The notes under the pieces are model-generated. The model searched no databases, had not been told where the DNA came from, and saw only the letters and a list, made by a program, of their open reading frames with translations. The position numbers and the translations under genes are program-made. From positions 52,499-116,498 of the forward strand of contig NZ_JARJLM010000464.1 in the NCBI RefSeq assembly GCF_029335485.1: DNA of 64,000 nt, in the 5' to 3' direction. Within the stretch, counting starts at the first letter, position 1, and the number at the start of each line of letters is the position of its first letter. Of this stretch, positions 60,982 to 64,000 are shown in pieces. The stretch is from Cupriavidus basilensis (GTDB lineage Bacteria; Pseudomonadota; Gammaproteobacteria; Burkholderiales; Burkholderiaceae).

Positions 60982-62916
60982 ATGCTGAAAACAGGAACAA
61001 GATCCATCTCGCTGGCGCTGCTGGCCACGGCCGCGCTCGCCGCGTGCGGAGGCGACAGCCCGGAGAACGCGGGCACGAGCGCCCAGACGCCCGCCACGCC
61101 ATCTCCCGCGCCCACCGCATCCACCTGCGCCGAAACCGGCGTCGATGCGAAGTTTGCCTGCCAGACCGGCGCCACCGAGCCGCTCTACGCCTACCAGTGG
61201 GCGCTCAAGCAAGCCACCAGCTTCTTCAAGTCATTCTCCGGCGTGGCGGATGGCGCCACCGATCTCAACGTCGAGGCCGTCCACGCCGCGGGCGTCAAGG
61301 GCCAGGGCGTCAACGTCCTGGTGCTCGACGACGGCGTCGATATCGACAATGAAGACCTGGCCGCCAATGTGAACCGGTCGATGACTTACAACTTCGACGA
61401 CGGCACCAGCAATCCCACGCCCGCCGATGTCCCGGCCAATATCGACGAGGCGCATGGCACGCATGTCGCCGGCATCATCGGCGCGGCGCAGAACGGCAGG
61501 GGCGTGATTGGCATCGCCCCCCGCAGCACCCTGGGTGGCGCGCGTTACATCGGCGCGGCCAATGCGGATACGGTGAAGGCCTACGGTGGCGCCGACTGGT
61601 CGAAGCATGCCCATGTCATCAATGCATCCTACGGTGAGAATCCCCCTGAGCCCAACGAATACGATACGGAAACCGGGCAGCAGTCCGTGATCCGGGCCTT
61701 CCCCAACCTGAGAAACGGCAAGGGCCTGGTGATGGTGAAGGCATCCGGCAACGAGTACGAATACGTCTATGACAAAGCAAGCAGGTTTTGTCCTGCCATC
61801 GGCGGCATCGCGGGAATCGTCAGTTGCGAGAATCCCGCCAACGACACGGAAGCACTCGAACCCGGGGTCATCGTGGCGGGCGCGGCCAATGCAAAGGGCA
61901 TCAAGGCAAGCTATTCCAATGCCGGGGCGGTGAACTGGATCACGGGACTCGGCGGTGAACGCGGCGACCAGGGGCAATACGGGGAAACCGGTTCCGGGCC
62001 AAAGATCTTCTCGACCGACCTGACTGGTTGCGCCAGGGGCTATAGCCGCAATTTCCTCGAGCTGACCAATGCATTCTCCATTGGCGGCACCGCGACCAAC
62101 AAGAAAGAGAACGCGAACTGCGACTACGCCAGCATGAACGGCACCTCGGCGGCGACTCCCACCATTACCGGGGTCGTTTCCCTGATGCTGGCAGCCAACC
62201 CGAACCTGACTTGGCGGGATGTCCGCGACATCCTGCGGCTGACCGCGCGCAGGATCGATCCGGATTACGGGTCACGCGACAGCCGCAATCTCCGGGTCGA
62301 CCTGAGGACGGGAACACTGACCGCCAGCCAGGATGCCGGCCTCGCGGATGGCAGCCCGACCGCGCGGCTGGACTTTGGCTGGCAAAGGAATGCGGCGGGC
62401 AATGACTACTCCAACTGGTACGGCTTCGGCCTCGCCGACGCCGCGGCCGCGGTCCGGATGGCTAAGACGTACAGCAGCTACAAGGCGGCAGCCCTGTCCA
62501 TTCCCGCCTTTACCAAGGCCTTTGCCGACAACGCGCAACTCAGGTATGGATCGGTCCAGAAGCTGGGGCAGTTCACCGTCAGCGGCAGCGACAAGGTCGA
62601 TGCCCTCCAGCTCAGGCTGAGCGGCTCGATCTGCATCGGCAGCGTTGGATTCTTTGTCAGATCGCCCTCCGGCACGATATCCGCGCTCGCCGTCCCCTAC
62701 AACAGCTATTACGGCACGGGGGTCCCGGAAGTGAAGAACTATGGTCTCGGCAGCTACGCGTTCCATGGCGAGAACGCCGCCGGGAACTGGGAAGTGTATG
62801 CCGTCAGCGCAATGCCGGCAGGCACGTGCAACAGTTTCATACCGGAATCCGATGGCGTCAGCGTCAAGCTCGGCAAGCCCCTGGCCGTTGAATACCGTGT
62901 GATAGCCGCGAAATAA
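60982..62916 (+). CDS. Subtilisin-like (S8) lipoprotein protease with C-terminal P-like domain
   Basis: A 644-residue predicted lipoprotein (LLATAALAACGGDSP lipobox). The S8 triad is Asp116 (NVLVLDDGVD), His158 (DEAHGTHVAGIIG) and Ser389 (ASMNGTSAATPTITG), with the oxyanion Asn region in VKASGNEYEY. There is no normal 80-residue I9 prodomain between signal and catalytic domain. The C-terminal 130 residues (FTVSGSDKVDALQLRLSGS to the end) resemble a kexin-type P domain. ATG at 60982 with GGGGAAG upstream. It is followed 13 bp later by a small exported protein that may replace the missing prodomain. Confidence 0.9.
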   Translation: MLKTGTRSISLALLATAALAACGGDSPENAGTSAQTPATPSPAPTASTCAETGVDAKFACQTGATEPLYAYQWALKQATSFFKSFSGVADGATDLNVEAVHAAGVKGQGVNVLVLDDGVDIDNEDLAANVNRSMTYNFDDGTSNPTPADVPANIDEAHGTHVAGIIGAAQNGRGVIGIAPRSTLGGARYIGAANADTVKAYGGADWSKHAHVINASYGENPPEPNEYDTETGQQSVIRAFPNLRNGKGLVMVKASGNEYEYVYDKASRFCPAIGGIAGIVSCENPANDTEALEPGVIVAGAANAKGIKASYSNAGAVNWITGLGGERGDQGQYGETGSGPKIFSTDLTGCARGYSRNFLELTNAFSIGGTATNKKENANCDYASMNGTSAATPTITGVVSLMLAANPNLTWRDVRDILRLTARRIDPDYGSRDSRNLRVDLRTGTLTASQDAGLADGSPTARLDFGWQRNAAGNDYSNWYGFGLADAAAAVRMAKTYSSYKAAALSIPAFTKAFADNAQLRYGSVQKLGQFTVSGSDKVDALQLRLSGSICIGSVGFFVRSPSGTISALAVPYNSYYGTGVPEVKNYGLGSYAFHGENAAGNWEVYAVSAMPAGTCNSFIPESDGVSVKLGKPLAVEYRVIAAK

Positions 62917-62929
62917 GGCGTCGAGGAAA

Positions 62930-63430
62930 ATGATGATGAATATGAAACTGTCCTTCCGGGCCCTCCTGTGCGCAACTGCGATGTCCGCCAGCCTGGCCGG
63001 CCATGCGGGATCGTCCACCTATGTGGCCGGACAACGGCTGTCGCCCGCCGAGCTGGCGAAGCTTTCGGGCACGGCTACCGTTCGCCTGGGCAGCCAGTCG
63101 TTCCGGACACTGCCGGGCCCGGCCACGACGAAAAGCCTGGACACCGCGGCGAACGCAGCGACGCTGGTCGTGAATGAACGCGGCGTGGTTGGCGAGAGCC
63201 GCAACGAAGTGCTGGTCTCGCAGGTGGCGACTCAGGATGTCCGGCAGAAACTCGGCAAGCTCAGCCACTCCGCGATCTCGGCAGAGTACTTCGACCACAT
63301 GAACCTCAGCAAGCTGAAGTTCGCCACGTTCCAGGATGCGGTCAACGCCAGGGATCAGCTCAAGACGCTGCTTGCGCCGGACGCCGGGGTCGATGTCCCG
63401 ATCCGGTACGGCAAGCCCAGGGTGCGCTGA
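62930..63430 (+). CDS. Small exported protein, candidate protease chaperone/inhibitor
   Basis: A 166-residue protein with signal peptide (FRALLCATAMSASLAGHA). ATG at 62930 has GAGGAAA upstream. The mature part is Lys/Ala rich without cysteines; central text reads NAATLVVNERGVVGESRNEV and the C-terminal half AEYFDHMNLSKLKFATFQDA, VNARDQLKTLLAPDAGV ending IRYGKPRVR. I do not recognise a named family. Its size, beta-alpha-beta pattern and 13-bp spacing from a subtilisin that lacks a prodomain suggest a separately encoded propeptide, but this is inference. Confidence 0.7.
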   Translation: MMMNMKLSFRALLCATAMSASLAGHAGSSTYVAGQRLSPAELAKLSGTATVRLGSQSFRTLPGPATTKSLDTAANAATLVVNERGVVGESRNEVLVSQVATQDVRQKLGKLSHSAISAEYFDHMNLSKLKFATFQDAVNARDQLKTLLAPDAGVDVPIRYGKPRVR

Positions 63431-63523
63431 CCGGGCCGGGGCAATGGCCTTGCTTGCCTGAATTTCGTCGTGGGCGCGGGGCGGCCCCGGATTTGAGGTG
63501 CTCGGCCACAAGCCGGGACCACT

Positions 63524-63976
63524 GCGCCCGCGACGAATCCGCAAAGCCGGCAAGCCCGACAAGCCAGCCCCCGCTGCAAGGGGTCGCTTTCTTTTGGTTA
63601 ATTTTCTTTATGACGGCGGGTAAAGTAGAGATTCATGAATTGGATTTTTTTGCCTGGTTATAGGTTTTTTATGGGAATGATTTAGGATTGCAGGGCCTAA
63701 AGGCGGAGTGGTGTCGGGCTCTTGGGCACATGGAGGTGTCACTTTTCTTTACGAGCGGGTAAATAGAGATTCATGAATTGGAGTTTCCCTAGTTATGGGT
63801 TTTTTAGGGGAATGATTTAGGATTTCAGGGCCTAAAGGCGGTGTGGCGTCGGGCCCTCGGGCACATGGAGGTGTCACTTTTCTTTACTCGTAAAGAAAAG
63901 TAACCAAAAGAAAGCGACCCCTTGCAGGGGGGCTGGCTTGTCGGGCTAAGGAGCTTTGCGGATTCGTGGTGGGCGC
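63524..63976. mobile_element. Long inverted repeat enclosing a tandem duplication (MITE-like)
   Basis: Arms of about 88 bp (63524-63612 and 63887-63976) are inverted copies with a few mismatches and one 1-2 base gap; the best core reads AGCGACCCCTTGCAGG and GTTACTTTTCTTTAC on the right arm. Between them lie two direct copies of about 135-140 bp (63607-63747 and 63748-63882), each with GATTCATGAATTGGA, GGGAATGATTTAGGAT and CAGGGCCTAAAGGCGG. No coding frame is supported. Composition is much less GC-rich than the genes. Confidence 0.82.
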
Positions 63977-64000
63977 GTCAGTCCTGCCTGACTGCTGGCG

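Overview
The window looks like a chromosome or chromid segment of a Burkholderiales bacterium, most likely Cupriavidus or a close relative. The evidence is high GC with strong third-position bias, four intact and one broken Bug/TctC-type extracytoplasmic solute receptor gene, BenE, a MocR regulator, and many small catabolic operons each next to its own GntR, IclR, RpiR or AraC regulator. The genus is inferred from protein style; there is no rRNA or other marker gene here.

Layout. 1-9852 (minus): one uninterrupted reading frame for a giant Rhs/YD-repeat protein whose C-terminus lies off the left edge. 9853-12319: decayed ground with an IS5-family transposase broken into two pieces. 12320-16044: a probably 5'-truncated diguanylate cyclase, a CopD-like membrane protein and a full Cache-HAMP-PAS-GGDEF diguanylate cyclase. 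16193-20388: two related GNAT acetyltransferases bracketing benE and a MocR regulator, with the same 65-bp operator-like element upstream of benE and of the second acetyltransferase. 20559-21280: vapBC with its operator. 21419-21711: a Bug-gene remnant and a hairpin made of two consensus DnaA boxes. 21913-28826: a GntR-controlled sugar-acid module (arabonate-type dehydratase, RraA-like aldolase, two Bug receptors, 2-hydroxyacid dehydrogenase). 29107-36195 (minus): a six-gene RpiR-controlled operon joining diaminopropionate ammonia-lyase, an L-type and a D-type N-carbamoylase, an MFS carrier and an M20 hydrolase. 36405-39530: an IS630 remnant and a cupin/SDR pair divergent from an AraC regulator. 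39945-47204: small lipoprotein, Tat-exported phospholipase C, lipoprotein phosphatase with LamG-like domain, TonB-dependent receptor and DUF2946-like protein. 47402-50797: GntR, amidase, Bug. 50813-54020: NADAR protein, GNAT, exported M20 dipeptidase. 54074-59394: IclR-controlled acyl-CoA operon (crotonase, CoA-transferase, acyl-CoA dehydrogenase, Bug). 59427-63430: branched-chain aminotransferase, subtilisin-like lipoprotein protease and a small exported partner. 63524-63976: a long inverted repeat enclosing a tandem duplication.

The operons share one plan: a dedicated regulator, a periplasmic receptor or carrier for an organic acid or amide, and two to four enzymes. The most novel-looking items are the carbamoyl-diaminopropionate-type operon, the duplicated MocR-linked operator, the recurrent 8-16 bp tandem repeats in intergenic leaders, the protease/small-protein pair and the terminal inverted-repeat element. 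No tRNA, rRNA or CRISPR array was seen. All statements come from reading the sequence by eye; no database search was run.
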